A stretch of 64,000 bases of DNA from Heloderma charlesbogerti (GCA_026122225.1 JANEZZ010000404.1:372001-436000); one strand, 5' to 3'; shown: positions 1 to 11,673, numbered from the stretch's first letter. Translations and numbers: made by a program. The notes: generated by a model from the sequence alone, not told the origin.

Positions 1-2344
1 CCAGTGAAAATTCCATTCTAGATTTATAGCACTAGCTAGACCAAAAATACTATCAACAGTCCTTCTTTTTCAAGTTGCAAGAATTATCCTTTTATTTATC
101 ACCAGTGTCTAGAAATGCGATATGCACAGAAGGGGAAAATGGTAGAAACTGAGTATAAACAAAGCCAAGTAGCACTCCCCCCCCCTCTCTTTTTATATGC
201 TTGCTAAATGATTTGGCACAGATGAGGACTTTTCAGGGTCTGGCCAATGAGAAAGGAAAGAAGGTATTGTCCCATCCCGTTGGAGTCCCATTCTGTTTAC
301 ATTCCAGCCCTCTTTCAGGCTTGTACACAACAGTGAACCACATCTGAGAAGAAAATCATGCAGTGCACAAGGCATCAAGTGATTTCCTCACATGTAGTCG
401 GAAAAAGTGGTTCCCTTAAGCGGGCACGGCCAGAGTTTGATCATCCAGTTCTTAGTGCTTTTATGAACTACCATTTTTGTGCAGCTGAGCATCTGTGCAT
501 GCCTCTGCAGCTGTTGCACACTTTGTGGCATTTAACTACATTACTATCTGTACACTTGCCTTTGGGAATCAGTGCAGACGCTGGGGGCTAGAGAGCTGGA
601 CATTAAGACCAAGGGAGAATCTATACAACAAATGTAAACCAAGTCGAATCTTGTTTGACCACTGTGGCTTTCCTCAGAAAATCCTAGGAAGCAGTAGTTT
701 GGCAAGAGTTCTTGATGTTCTGTTGTAGAGCTACAGTTCTTCGTGGTCTCTATAGAGTCCCGCTATTGTAAGTTGAATCCATCACCTGGCTCAGATCCTT
801 TGCCTGGATGACTCCTCTCATCCCCATGTTTGGGATCAAGTGAACATAGTTTTAATTGGAAACCATGTGACAAATGCAGCTGTCCTGCCCTTTTTCTCCA
901 GAGATGTGTGCTTTACCACAGATGGCATTCTGCCACAGCTTGCTGGAATGATTGTGATGAAGGAGATTGGGATACTTACTCACAAGCAAGCTTGAACTGC
1001 CTCCAAGAGATACCTGCCAGTTCTGAGACTCCATAGAGATGGAGTTCTCCCCATCATCCTTGGCCCCAGAGTAGCATTCCTCTGCAGCCTGACCTGGGCC
1101 ACCACTGCTACATCCTTGAAGGTGCCTCTCCCCTCCGTGTTGCCAACCCCAAGGTACCAGCGCCTGGAGACACTCACTGTCTTTTCTGCACCAAATCCAG
1201 CATCCATTCTTCAAGCAACTTTGAATCAGGTTTGGAGGATGATTCTGGATCCTCCCTTGATGATGCAGACCTCAGGCCACATTGTCAATAATACTAAGCC
1301 ATTATCTCCATCAGGAGAGTCTATGGGCTTCTTCACATGGAGCTTTTATCCTGCTGCTAAGATTAGCTACTCACAGAAGTTTGTGGGTCCTTTAGATGAT
1401 GTCATCAACCTCCAGGGCGGCCCCTGCACTAAATGACCTTTATTCCATTTTTTAAAATATTGGAGATAATGAGCTATCAAATTACAGTGCTTGAGCTCTG
1501 CTTGAGTGCCTTCTGTGGAAACAGGAAACCTGCAATAAGAGGAGCTAGACCACAGCACCATCTAGTGGCTGTATAATGAAACATATGGAAGACTCCAATA
1601 AGGGGGGAAAGGAGGGGGGAAAGGAAGCGTGTGTAAAGGGAGTTTGTTGTGATCCTACGGAAGCAGAAAGCCCAATTTTAAATGCAGGATTCTAGGCTGG
1701 TGTAGAGAAGCTGTATTTGGGATGCTACAATCTCTATTTGGGATGCTACAGGCTACAATTTCAACAAGCTCCACTACCTATTAAATAATGATCCAGTTTT
1801 CCAACTAATCTCATCTGACCCAGCAACTCCTGAAGGCACTGAGATGGTAAATCTGGGTTGTGCTATGTCATCTGTGCTTCCATCTGTGTTCTGGTACAGC
1901 CAAGGCATAGGTTTACCACCTTGGGGAGAACTTGGCCAAAGCTATGAACACTACAGGAAGCCAAGGACTCGTGGGACAAACCATTGTCTACTCCATCTAT
2001 GCCCTACCAATGGAAAACATGTATAGGTTACCAGAAAGGATTGTGTCCTCCTCTTCTAGCATCCAGCTCCAAATGTGTTGATTGTGGAGTACTCACAAGG
2101 AATGAAATAGGCCTGACCAGCAAGGAGGGTAGGAAATTGAATGTGATGACTCAACGTATTTTATTTTTTAGCTACTCTTGCCCTGCATATTTCAAATTTC
2201 CAGACAAGTACAGCACAGTGCCATTATTTTTTGTGGGAGGAAGGTTTCCTGCATTTTTAAATGTTCTTCATAGACCTGTCCTTACTCATACAGACAGCCC
2301 CCATCACCTATAAGTGCTACTCCCCAGCAACAATAGGTTACAAA
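1..2344. other. Intron 1 sequence without a recognisable gene
   Basis: This stretch lies upstream of the first visible ITGA11 exon and is most simply part of intron 1. I see no splice-flanked coding segment resembling a signal-peptide exon. Positions 750-1215 read on the minus strand give overlapping short open frames that match no family I recognise. A short minus-strand fragment of the interspersed repeat at 54950-55590 lies at about 1376-1440. A run of C residues is at about 177-186. Confidence 0.5.
1376..1440 (-). repeat. Fragment of the DNA element seen at 54950-55590
   Basis: Read on the minus strand, this piece aligns with the right-hand part of the element at 54950-55590. Both share the order 'gag/aag gttgatgac/gctgacgat - gtcat - aaaggac - caaa - ttctgtgagt'. 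Only the internal segment is recognisable; no terminal repeat or target duplication can be seen. Confidence 0.5.
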
Positions 2345-2565
2345 ACAGAAACACAAATACAGGGACAAGATCCTGCAAAGCCCCATCGAGAGCATCTGGG
2401 TTAAAATAAATGGAGCAAAGAATAAAAGGAACCTGGTGGTCAGAGTCTACTACTGACCACCCAATCAAATAGAAGACGATGATGAAACTTTCAAAAAGCA
2501 AATTGCCAATGTTTCAAGGAAGCATGATGTAGTAATGGGGGACTTCAATTTTCCCAATGTCTTTC
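2345..2565 (+). mobile_element. CR1 LINE, 5' part (endonuclease region), interrupted by BovB
   Basis: Translation of the + strand resembles the CR1 endonuclease segment around SIWVEINGAKNKRN and the MGDFNFP motif, with some frame damage. The same segment appears in the CR1 at 42071-42338 and 41400 on the minus strand. The match stops at about 2565, where an antisense BovB begins. The CR1 resumes at about 4578 with ETNSAKHGPSRKFLTC. The two parts are one insertion split by a later one. Confidence 0.75.
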
Positions 2566-4577
2566 TTGTTGTTGTTCAGTCGTTCAGTCGTGTCTGACTC
2601 TTCGTGACCCCATGGACCATAGCACGCCAGGCCTTCCTGTCCTGCGCACTCTCCCGGAGTGTGCTCAGGTTCATATTCATTGCATCGGTGATGCTATCTA
2701 GCCATCTCATCCTCTGCCGTCCCCTTCTCCTTTTGCTTTCAGTCTTTCCCAGCATCAGGATCTTTTCCAGAGAGTTTTCTCTTCGCATTAGGTGGCCAAA
2801 ATATTTGAGCTTCAGCTTCAGTATCTGTCCTTCCAATGAGCAGTCAGGGTTGATTTCCTTTAGGATGGACTGATTTGACCTCCTTGCAGTCCAGGGGACT
2901 TGTAAGAGTCTTCTCCAGCACCACAGTTCGAAAGCATCAATTCTTCAGCGCTCATCCTTCCTTATAGTCCAGCTCTCACAGCCATACATTACTACTGGGA
3001 AAACCATAGCTTTGATTAGATGGACCTTTGTTGGCAAGGTGATGTCTCTGCTTCTTACTATGCTGTCTAGGTTTGCCATAGCTTTCCTCCCAAGGAGCAA
3101 GCATCTTTTAATTTCATGGCTACAGTCACCGTCTGCGGTGATCTTGGAGCCCAAGAAAGTAAAATCTGTCACTGCTTCCATTTCTTCCCCTTCCATATGC
3201 CAGGAAGTGATAGGGCCAGTTTCTTAGTTTTTGTAATGTTGAGTTTCAAACCAGCTTTTGCACTCTCCTCTTTCACCCTCAACAAGAGGCTCTTGAGATC
3301 CTCTTCACTTTCTGCCATTAGGGTGGTATCGTCTGCATATCGGAGGTTGTTGATAATTCTCCCGGCATACTTAATTCCGACCTCTGATTCTTCCAACCCC
3401 GCATTTCTCATGATGTACTCTGCATATAAGTTAAATAAGCAGGGTGACAATATGCAGCCTTGTCGTACTCCTTTCCCAATTTTGAACCACTCGGTTGTTC
3501 CGTGTCCGGTTCTCACTGTTGCTTCTTGACCCTTGTACAGGTTTCTCAGGAGACAGGTAAGGTGGTCTGGTACTCCCATCACTTTAAGAATTTGCCACAG
3601 TTTGTTGTGATCCACACAATCAAAGGCTTTAGCGTAGTCAATGAAGCAGAAATAGACGTTTTTCTGGAATTCTCTTGCTTTCTCCATGATCCAGCGAATG
3701 TTGGCAATTTGATCTCTAGTTTCTCTGCCTCTTCGAAACCCAGCTTGTACTTCCGGTAGTTCTCGGTTCGCATACTGCTGAAGCCTAGCTTGTAGGATTT
3801 TGAGCATCACCTTGCTGGCATGTGATACGAGCGCAATTGTGCGGTAGTTTGAACACTCTTTGGCATTGCCCTTTTTTGGAATTGGAATGTAAACTGACCT
3901 TTTCCAGTCTTGCGGCCATTGCTGAGTGTTCCAAATTTGTTGGCATATTGAATGCAGCACTTTAACAGCATCATCTTTTAGGATTTTAAATAGCTCAGCT
4001 GGAATACTGTCATCTCCGCTAGCTTTGTTGTTACTAATGCTTCCTAAGGCCCACTTGACTTCACTCTCGAGGATGTCCGGCTCAAGTTCAGTGACCGCAC
4101 TATCATGGCTATCAGGGACATTCAGATCTTTCCTGTATAGTTCTTCTGTGTATTCTTTCCACCTCTTCTTAATCTCATCTGCTTCTGTGAGGTCCCTGCC
4201 TTCTTTGTCCTTTATCATGCCCGTCTTTGCACAAAACGTTCCCTTGAGATCTCCAATTTTCTTGAAGAGATCTCTAGTCTTTCCCATTCTGTTGTTTTCC
4301 TCGATTTCCTTGCATTGTTCATTTAAGAAGGCCTTCTTGTCTCTCCTTGCTTTTCTCTGGAACTCTGCATTCAGTTGGAGATATCTTCCCCTTTCTCCCT
4401 TGCTTTTTGCTTCCCTTCTTTCCTCAGCTACTTGTAAAGCCTCCTCAGACAGCCACTTGGCTTTCTTGCATTTCTTTTTCTTTGGGATGGATTTCGTTGC
4501 TGCCTCCTGAACAATGTTACGGACCTCCGTCCATAGTTCCTCAGGCACTCTGTCTATCAGGTCTAATCCCTGAAATC
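2566..4577 (-). mobile_element. BovB (RTE-clade) LINE, 5'-truncated, antisense inside CR1
   Basis: The minus strand carries the linker, reverse transcriptase and C-terminal part of a BovB LINE and ends with the CAA-repeat tail (seen as gttgttgtt at about 2567). One open frame covers about 3220-4577 and includes NYRTIALVSHASK, CFIDYAKAFDCVDHNKL, GVRQGCILSPCLFNLY and the catalytic YADD. Downstream of about 3215 the frame is broken, and there is an in-frame TGA near 2948. The endonuclease domain is missing because the copy is 5'-truncated at the point equivalent to about 18770 in the fuller copy. It splits a CR1 whose two halves flank it at 2345-2565 and 4578-6930. RTE elements encode an APE-type endonuclease and a reverse transcriptase for target-primed integration; this copy cannot do so. 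Confidence 0.93.
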
Positions 4578-6930
4578 TACTGGGAGACAAATTCTGCAAA
4601 ACATGGCCCCTCCAGGAAATTCTTGACTTGTGTTGCTGATAACTTCCTCCTACAGAAAGTGGAGGAAGGAACTAGAGGATTGGCTGTCCTTGACTTGATC
4701 CTAACCAACAGAGATGACTTAGTGGGTAAAGTAGCAGTTACAGGAACTCTGGGGGAAAGTGAACATGTTATACTTGAGTGCTTGGTTCTAAAGGAAGCAA
4801 AAGCCAAGTGTAGCCGAACGTGTACCCTGGATTTTAGGAAAGCCGATTTTAATAAACTCAGAACAATGATCAGTAAGGTCCCATGGCAAGCGACTCTAAT
4901 GAGAAAAGCAGTCCAAGATGGGTGGGAGTTTTTAAAACAGGAAATTCTCAAGGCACAATTACAAACAATTCCAACAAGAAGAAAAGGTGGAAGACAACAG
5001 AAGAAGCCAATGTGGCTTCACAAAAAGCTTAGAGATGACCTGAAAACAAAAAAGGACATATATAGGAAGTGGAAGGAAGGACAAGCTACAAAGGAAGAGT
5101 ACAAGCAGGTAGCACAGAATTGCAGGGATGGCGTCAGGAAGGTTAAAGCTGAGAACGAGTTGAGTTTAGCAAGGGATGCTAAAAGCAACCAAAAGGCTTT
5201 CTTCAGCTACGTGCATAGTAAAAGGCAGAGGAAAGAAATGGTGGTTCAGCTACTAAATAAGGATGGCAAAATGATAACAGATGACAAAGAAAAGGCAGAG
5301 GTGCTCAATTCCTACTTTGGCTCAGTCTTCTCCCCGAAGAGGGTCTATGACCCCCCTGGCAAAGATGAAGTACAGGCTGAAGGGGCAGGACTGCAGCTTG
5401 AGATCGATAGGCACATGGTCAAGGAACACCTAATTACTTTGAATAAGTTTGTATCTCCAGGGCCAGATGAACTGCACCCTAGAGTAATAAAGGAACTGGC
5501 AGAAGAGCTCTTAGAACCACTGACTATTATCTTTCAGAAATCACGGAGGATGGGTGAAGTGCCAGATGCCTGGAGGAGGGCTAATGTTGTCCCTATCTTC
5601 AAAAAGGGTAAAAAGGAGGAACCTGGGAACTATAGACCACCAGTCAGTCTGATATCAATCCCTGGGAAAATTCTGGAGCAGATGATAAAGCAATCCATCT
5701 GTAAGCACCTTGAAAGCAATGCAGTGATTACTCGACTCCAACATGGATTTGTCAAGAACAAATCCTGCCAGATGAATCTGATCTCATTTTTTGATCAGGT
5801 AACCTCCTTTGTGGACTGTGGGAATGCTGTGAAGATAACATATCTCGAATTCAGCAAAGCTTTCGACAGTGCCCCATGATATTCTGATTAGCAAACTGGC
5901 TCAAAGTAGGCTAGATGAAACAACAATCTGGTGGATCCACAGCTGGCTACAGAATTGGCCTGGTCCTGGGCCCAGTGCCCTTCAACATTTGTATTAATGA
6001 CTTGGAGGAGGAGGTGCAGGGAATGCTGATCAGATTTTCAGATGACACAAAATTGGGCGAGATAGCTAATACCATGGAAGACAGAAACCAAATTCAAAGT
6101 GATCATGATAGGCTGGAGTGCTGGGCTGAAAATATCAGAACGAAATTTAATAGGGATAAATGCCAAGTTCTGCACCTAGAAAAAAGAAACCAAATGCAGA
6201 GTTACAAGATGGGGGATACATGGCTCAACAACACTACAAGCAAGAAGGATCTTGGAATTGTTGTCGATCACAAGCTGAATATGAGTCAACAATGGGATGT
6301 GGCTGCAAAAAAGGCCAATGCTCTTTTGGGCTGCATTCATAGAAGCATAGCTTCCAAATCCCGGGAAGTACTAGTTCCCCTCTACTCAGCACTGGTTAGG
6401 CCTCATCTGGAGTACTGTGTCCAGTTCTGGGCACCACACTTTAAGAAGGACCTAGACAAACTGAGGAGGGTTCAGAGGAGGGCAACGAAGATGATCAGAG
6501 GCCTGGAAACAAAGCCCTATGAGGAGAGACTTCAAAAACTGGGCATGTTTAGCCTTGAGAAGAGAAGACTGAGGGGAGATAGGATAGCACTCTTCAAGTC
6601 CTTGAAAGGTTGTCCCAGAGAGGAAGGCCAGGATCTCTTCTTGATCACCCCAGAGTGCAGGTCACGGAATAATGGGCTCAAGTGACAGGAAGCCAGATTC
6701 TGGCTGAACATCAGGAAAAACATCCTGACTGTCAAGAGCAATACAACGATAGAACCAATGACCTATGGAGGTGGTGGGCTCTCCGACACTGGAGGTATTC
6801 AAGACGAGGCTGGACAGCCATCTGTCAGGGATGCTCCGACTTGGATTCCTGCATTAAGCAGGGGGTTGGACTCGATGGTCTCATAGACCCCTTCCAACCC
6901 TACTATTCTATGATTCTATCATTCTATGAA
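4578..6930 (+). mobile_element. CR1 LINE, 3' part with reverse transcriptase and 3' tail
   Basis: The + strand encodes the end of the endonuclease, the linker and the reverse transcriptase of a CR1 LINE. One open frame runs to 5879 and shows VPIFKKGKKEEPGNYRP and FSKAFDSAP. After a disruption near 5880-5960, another frame to 6685 contains GPVPFNICINDL, the active-site region (FSDDTK here where CR1 usually has FADD) and the C-terminal YKMGDTWL...[11 protein letters not shown] segment. The 3' UTR ends at about 6900-6930 with the CR1 hallmark of near-8-bp ATTCTATG repeats. The frameshift and the altered FADD motif mean it is dead. It is the continuation of the CR1 begun at 2345, split by BovB. 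Confidence 0.93.
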
Positions 6931-7663
6931 AGGACAAAGGGATGACAACTTAGTCCTCAAATCTACACAGGCGACACTAGTAAATGACCAAATAATAGCC
7001 ACAATATCAGGGGTTCATTCACCAGCTCAACTTCTAGTTGCCAACTTATCATCTGCCAGCAGTGTCCTTCTGCATTCTACATGGGAAAAACTGGCCACAA
7101 ACAGGTGAACTGCTAGGAGACTGGTGGCAGGCAAATATTGTCTCCATTTTAAAAGGGGTTGGGGAGGATCCAAGCAAGTAACCACTGGTCAGCTTGGCAT
7201 TTGTTCCTGGTCTTGAAAAGGTTCTAGAATAGATAATTAGGGAGACAGTCTGTGAGCATGTAGAAAAGAACACTGTGACTGCAAAGAGCCAGTGCAGGTT
7301 TCTCAAGATCCAGTCATGTCATTCTCTCTCTCTCTCTCTCTCAATAGAGATATGCATTTGGTAGACCAGGGGAATGTTGTGGATATAGCATAGATTTTGG
7401 CAAGGTGTTTGAGAAGACCTCCCACAATATTCCAGTGAGAAGCTGGTAAAATGTGGGGCAGACGATATTAAGTGGATTTCTAGCTGGTTGAATGGCCATA
7501 TCCAAAGGGTGCTCAGCAGTGACTCCTCATCAGCCTGGAGAGATGTGACCAGTGGTCCTGTCCTAAGCTCAGTGTTGTTCAACATCTTTATAAATGATGT
7601 GGATGAAGGAGTAAAGGGGATGCTCATAAAATCTGCAGATGATATCAAACTGGGAATGGTAGC

Positions 7664-8228
7664 TGTGATGTGTCTCGGGGGCCCATAGAAGGCCCTGTCC
7701 CCTAGAAATCAGTGCGTCCAGACTTTTCCTAGGACTTCCCAAAGCACCAGCTGCCAACAGCTACTGATTTATAGAGAGTCATAGGACTCTCCTGTTTAGA
7801 TCCTTAGCACATGGGATGAGATATGCCAATCTTCAAATCTACCCAGACCAGAACATAGGTATTTTAAAAAATAACACGTATGTATGTATGTATGTATGTA
7901 TTTAACAGGTCATCTTTCAGAACAAACAATAATTGAGAAATAGTAATAATAATAGTTCTGAAAACCTAACACTACATCTCTGCTTTCAATAACTTCTCTC
8001 TTTTCCTTCTCGTTCACATCCTGTCTCTGATTCTACTCTACTTAACTAACTCTGGCCCCTAATTCCTCTTACTGTCTCTCCATCCTAACTCAACTCCCTC
8101 CTCCTGAGACCCTTTCTAACTGTCTTCGTCCTCCTTCTAACCAACTTCCTCCAACTGCTACTAACGCTACCCAACTTTCCATTCTTGCTTTGGCTGTCAA
8201 TCATTCCTCTACTCACTCTTCTGTTACA
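7664..8228. mobile_element. Probable solo LTR inside CR1
   Basis: A 565-bp block interrupts the older CR1 between the segments matching 'GGIA' and the next CR1 positions. It starts TGTGATGTG and ends CTGTTACA, giving the TG...CA ends of an LTR. It is flanked by gtagc at 7659-7663 and gtaac at 8229-8233, a 5-bp duplication with one mismatch. No internal retroviral or Gypsy coding region is present, so a solo LTR is the simplest reading. I cannot assign it to ERV or Gypsy. Orientation is not known. The 3' half is pyrimidine-rich on the + strand. Confidence 0.5.
7878..7901. repeat. (GTAT)n microsatellite
   Basis: About six tandem copies of a GTAT tetranucleotide lie inside the putative solo LTR. 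Confidence 0.9.
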
Positions 8229-9423
8229 GTAACTAATACAAAGATAGGATTCAAATTCAAGATGATCTTGATAGGACAGAGAACTGGGCCAAACTAACAA
8301 AATAAATGTAGACAGAGTTAAATATAAAGGTCTGCATTTAGGAAGGAAAAACCAGATACACAAATATAGAATGGGTGACACATGGCTTGACAGCATTACA
8401 TGTGAAAATAATTTAGGGATTTTAGTAGACCACAGGCTAAACCTGAGTCAGTACTGCAATGCGGCAGCTAAAAAGGCAAATTCAATTCTAGGCTGGATCA
8501 ACAAAAATGTAGTGTGCAGATCGCAAAAAGTAATAGTACCACTTTATTCTGCTTTGGTCAGACCTCTCCTGGGAGTACTGTGTCCAGTTTGGGATGCCGC
8601 AATTTCAGAAGGGCATTAAGAAACTGGAATGTGTTCAGAGAGGGTAACAAAGATGGTGAGGAACTGGGAGACCAAGTCCTATGGGGACTATGGGTTGAAG
8701 GAACTGGGTATGTTTCACCTGGAGAAGAGGCAATTGAAATGGAATAGGACAGTCGTCTTTAAATATCTGGAGGCCTGTCATGCAGATAATGAAGCAAACA
8801 TGTTCTCTGTTGCTCCAGAGGGGAGGTACCAAACCAGTGGGTTCAATTACAAGAAAGTGGGTTTTGACTAAACATTAGAAAGAACTTCCTGATGATATAG
8901 CTATTCAGCAGCAGAACAGACTGCCTCAGAAAGTGGTGGGTTTTCCTTCACTGGAGATCCTTAAGCACAGGCTGAATGGCCACCTATTAGAGATGCTGAA
9001 GCGGCAGAGTTCCTGTATCAGCAGGGAGCTGGACGAGATGACCCTCGTGCTTCCTTCCAACTCTATGATTCTATGCAAAAGAATAAATGGACACAAATGT
9101 GGTATTAGAAAGGGCAATATTCTGAAACCACTGGGAGAACATTTCAGTCTCCCAGGACACTCTGTCACTGACCTTATAGTAACCAGTCTTGAACAAAGGA
9201 ACTTCAAAGGGAAATTCTAGCATGAAATCAAGAAGTTCTGTTCTATCACCAGTAGCCTGGATCGAGTTCATGTGTTTTTATCCCTCTGCAGGTGTTAATT
9301 AATTGGTGTTAATTACCGATGCCAGAATGTTTGTGTTACCAACATTGCTTTGTTAATGGTTGCTGTGCTTATTTTACATACATTTACGTTTTAACATAAT
9401 TGTCAGTCTGTACTCTTCATTTC

Positions 9424-9651
9424 CTCCTGCCAACCTAGCAGTTTGAAAGCAAGAAATTGCAAGTAGATAAATAAGTACTGCTTCGGCGGGAAAGGTAACA
9501 GCGTTCCGTGCACCTCGGTGTTCAGTCATGCCGGCCACATGACCACGGAAGCATCTTCGGACAACGCTGGCTCTTCGGCTTAGAAACGGGGATGAGCACC
9601 GCACCCTAGAGTCGGACACGACTGGTTGGGGACACCTTTACCTTTACCTTT
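9424..9651 (+). mobile_element. Sauria-type SINE with BovB-like 3' end
   Basis: The sequence contains the block 'ggccacatgaccacggaagc', 'ggctcttcggcttagaaa' and 'gatgagcaccgc', then the BovB-like 'agtcggacacgactgg' and a tail of ACCTTT units. I recall these as features of the Sauria SINE family of squamates, whose 3' end resembles BovB. Both flanks carry the same 13 bases, tactcttcatttc, at 9411-9423 and 9652-9664. This defines the insertion exactly at 228 bp. The start is shorter than the tRNA-derived consensus, so the head is truncated or a short subfamily. Confidence 0.85.
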
Positions 9652-9889
9652 TACTCTTCATTTCTCTTTGATCTCCTTACTTACAATTTCCCCCATCCCT
9701 CTCTCACACACACGAACACATGCCTCACAGTCCTGACAACATAGGATAACACTTCAAGCATGTGATGAAGTGGGCTGCAGTCCACAAAAACTTATGCCAT
9801 GATAGTTTTTTTAGTCTTTCAGGTCTTGTCTTCGTAGGACTGCTAGGGATGCTGATAGAAATATTGGACATTCCTATATAGAATATATT

Positions 9890-10165
9890 GATTCTGAAGG
9901 CTGCAGACAAACTGGATTGGGTTCAAAGGAGGCAATGATAATTGACAGGGGTATGGAAAATGGATCCTATGAGGAAAGGTTGAAGGGACTCCATATCTTT
10001 CGCCTGAAGACCAGGAGCGGGGTGGGATGATAGCACTCTTCAAATACCTGAAAAGCTGCCAGATGTTAAGAGAACAAATATTTGTTCTCTCTGCTGACCC
10101 AGAGGGTGGGATTAGATCTAATGGCCATAATGGAAGGTACACTTTGGTTGAACATTGCAGTCCTA
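9890..10165 (+). mobile_element. Decayed CR1 3' fragment
   Basis: Words typical of the CR1 C-terminus and 3' UTR can be followed: caaactggattgggttcaaa, ggatcctatgaggaaaggtt, atagcactcttcaaatacct and the gggattagatctaatggcc segment. There is no open frame and no ATTCTATG tail. It ends about 200 bp before the ITGA11 exon. Confidence 0.65.
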
Positions 10166-10373
10166 ATTATTGCCCTACATTTTTTAGTCACTAAGGCCTG
10201 AGGTACAATTTTTAAAAGAAGTCCCTTGGATGTCAACATTGAAATTTCAAAAGTTAAATGCAAAATTCCAGACTTATTTTATTAATGTTTATTTTATTCA
10301 TTTTGTCAATGCAGAATGGCCATCTTGCCGCTTCCCTGCACAACTTAATTCTGTTCATATTTGTTTGTCTCAG

Positions 10374-10485
10374 GATTCTGTGACGCCTTCAACATCGACA
10401 CAAAGAAGCCACGAATTATACCAGGCTCGAAAGAAGCTTATTTTGGCTATACAGTTCAGCAACATGAAATCAATGGGAAAAAATG
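10374..10485 (+). CDS. ITGA11: Integrin alpha-11, second exon (start of mature ectodomain)
   Basis: The exon has the acceptor ...tttgtctcag and donor gtaagtg. Read from its third base it encodes 36 whole codons, beginning FCDAFNIDTKKPR and containing the propeller motif AYFGYTVQQH. It ends with two bases of a tryptophan codon that is completed by the next exon. Integrin alpha N-termini have this FN(I/M)D...FGY(S/T)VQ pattern as the first blade of the beta-propeller, and the residues fit alpha-11 better than alpha-1, -2 or -10. The preceding exon should carry the signal peptide and is not seen. Alpha-11 pairs with beta-1 as a collagen receptor on mesenchymal cells. The Cys at the second visible residue replaces Thr of human alpha-11 as I recall it. 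Confidence 0.95.
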
Positions 10486-10749
10486 GTAAGTGAATACTAT
10501 CTTGTTCCTATACTGAATGTTTATATTGTGATGTCACGTCCTATGTTTAGGGCAAATCATATGTCTTTTATGATTTCTTTAATGCTGCTCTGACGCAACA
10601 CCTAATATATGGATTTTTAGTTACATCCTGAGATAATGGGTCACACCTGAAATATCAGTGCTAAGAGTTCTTGTTTTTCCAAACAGCACCAGGTATGCTT
10701 TAATGAAAGATGTAAAGGAAGGGCGCAAGTTCAGTTCATGTGCAGAAAA

Positions 10750-11057
10750 ACATGAGCTACTTTTTAAGGAAAGGTGTAACTCTCATCCCAGAGTGCAGGA
10801 CACGGAATCATGGGCTCTAGTGACAGGAAGCCAGATTCCAGCTGAACATCAGGAAAACCTCCTGACTGTTACAGCAATATGACAAAGGAACCAATTACCC
10901 AGGGAGGCGGTGGGGTCTCCCACACTGGAGGCATTCAAGATGAGGCTGGACAGCCACCTGTCAGGGATGCTCTGACTTGGATTCCTGCGTTGAGCAGGGG
11001 GTTAGACTCGATGGCCTTGTAGGCCCCTTCCAGCCCTACTATTCTATGATTCTATGA
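10750..11057 (+). mobile_element. CR1 3' end, truncated
   Basis: The piece reads through the conserved CR1 3' region: cacggaatcatgggctctag, caggaagccagattccagct, ggcattcaagatgaggctgg, then ttagactcgatggccttgt. It ends in two ATTCTATG repeats. It corresponds to 6640-6930 of the larger CR1 copy and sits about 270 bp past the ITGA11 exon. Confidence 0.9.
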
Positions 11058-11126
11058 TAGTGCAGAGCCTTCCCACGTTTGGGGCCTTATTGCACAGAAC
11101 AAAACTTGGAAAATAGTACTAGAGGG

Positions 11127-11182
11127 GGAAAGGAAAGGAAAGGAAAGGAAAGGAAAGGAAAGGAAAGGAAAGGAAAGGAAAG
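11127..11182. repeat. (GGAAA)n microsatellite
   Basis: About ten tandem GGAAA units, nearly without interruption. Confidence 0.95.
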
Positions 11183-11467
11183 ACACAGGCTCAGACGTCA
11201 AAGAGGAAAGAAATCGAAGCTCCAATGAGGTGTACAATTGCCGGTTTGTAAAACCGCAGATGCGCATTCCCCAATGTTCTACCGACTGCATTTTAAGCTT
11301 TGTGGTGGATCGCTCCACCACTTCGATAGCTTTCCAAATTTTCTGTCCCTACCTTTGTGCATGCGAAACAATATCGTCTCTCCCCCCCCACCGCCTTTTT
11401 CCCTGGCACAGTAGCCCTACTACCTTCTCCCCTTTGTCAATTTGAATTCCCTTGCATTTCCATTACT

Positions 11468-11673
11468 TTTTTTAGTGCTGAAATTATCCCAGATATCTTA
11501 TGTGCATCGTATAAATATCTGTTGTCTTGGTTATATAAAATGACAAGCTGTGAAATCCATGAAGAATCCCAGACCATGTACCTGCAGATGCCCTCCACTA
11601 GGTTTGGGCAGCCTTCAGGTACAGGACGTTGTAGGTCGCTCCCTATTTAAGCTGCTGAGTCCTGCGCTACCAC
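11468..11673. repeat. Direct repeat, first copy (about 205 bp)
   Basis: This block recurs in the same orientation at 12909-13115 with about 95% identity by eye. Both copies start at a T-run followed by agtgctgaaattatccc, contain ggttatataaaatgacaagc, and end near ctatttaag(c/g)tgctgag. No TG...CA ends are evident, so LTRs are possible but not supported. It may be a local duplication or two copies of an unnamed repeat. Confidence 0.85.

Larger units (their letters stand above)
6931..9080 (+). mobile_element. Older, decayed CR1 LINE copy, split by an LTR
   Basis: Immediately after the previous CR1 tail, the + strand again shows CR1 reverse-transcriptase pieces with many stops. One piece near 7488-7660 has [24 protein letters not shown], and another at 8371-8619 has MGDTWLDSITCENNLGILVDHRLN followed by PLYSALVRP. 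It ends at about 9078 in a CTATGATTCTATG tail. Divergence from the neighbour CR1 is clearly higher, so it is an older insertion or another subfamily. It is interrupted at 7664-8228 by a probable solo LTR. Confidence 0.85.

Noticed and set aside
852..1214. Minus-strand open frame of 120 codons in intron 1
   Set aside because: No recognisable domain, overlapping alternative frames of similar length, no splice or promoter context. A decayed processed pseudogene is possible but unsupported.
10230..10493. Open frame covering the ITGA11 exon
   Set aside because: It is in a different frame from the integrin exon; the splice-bounded frame 10374-10485 explains the sequence.
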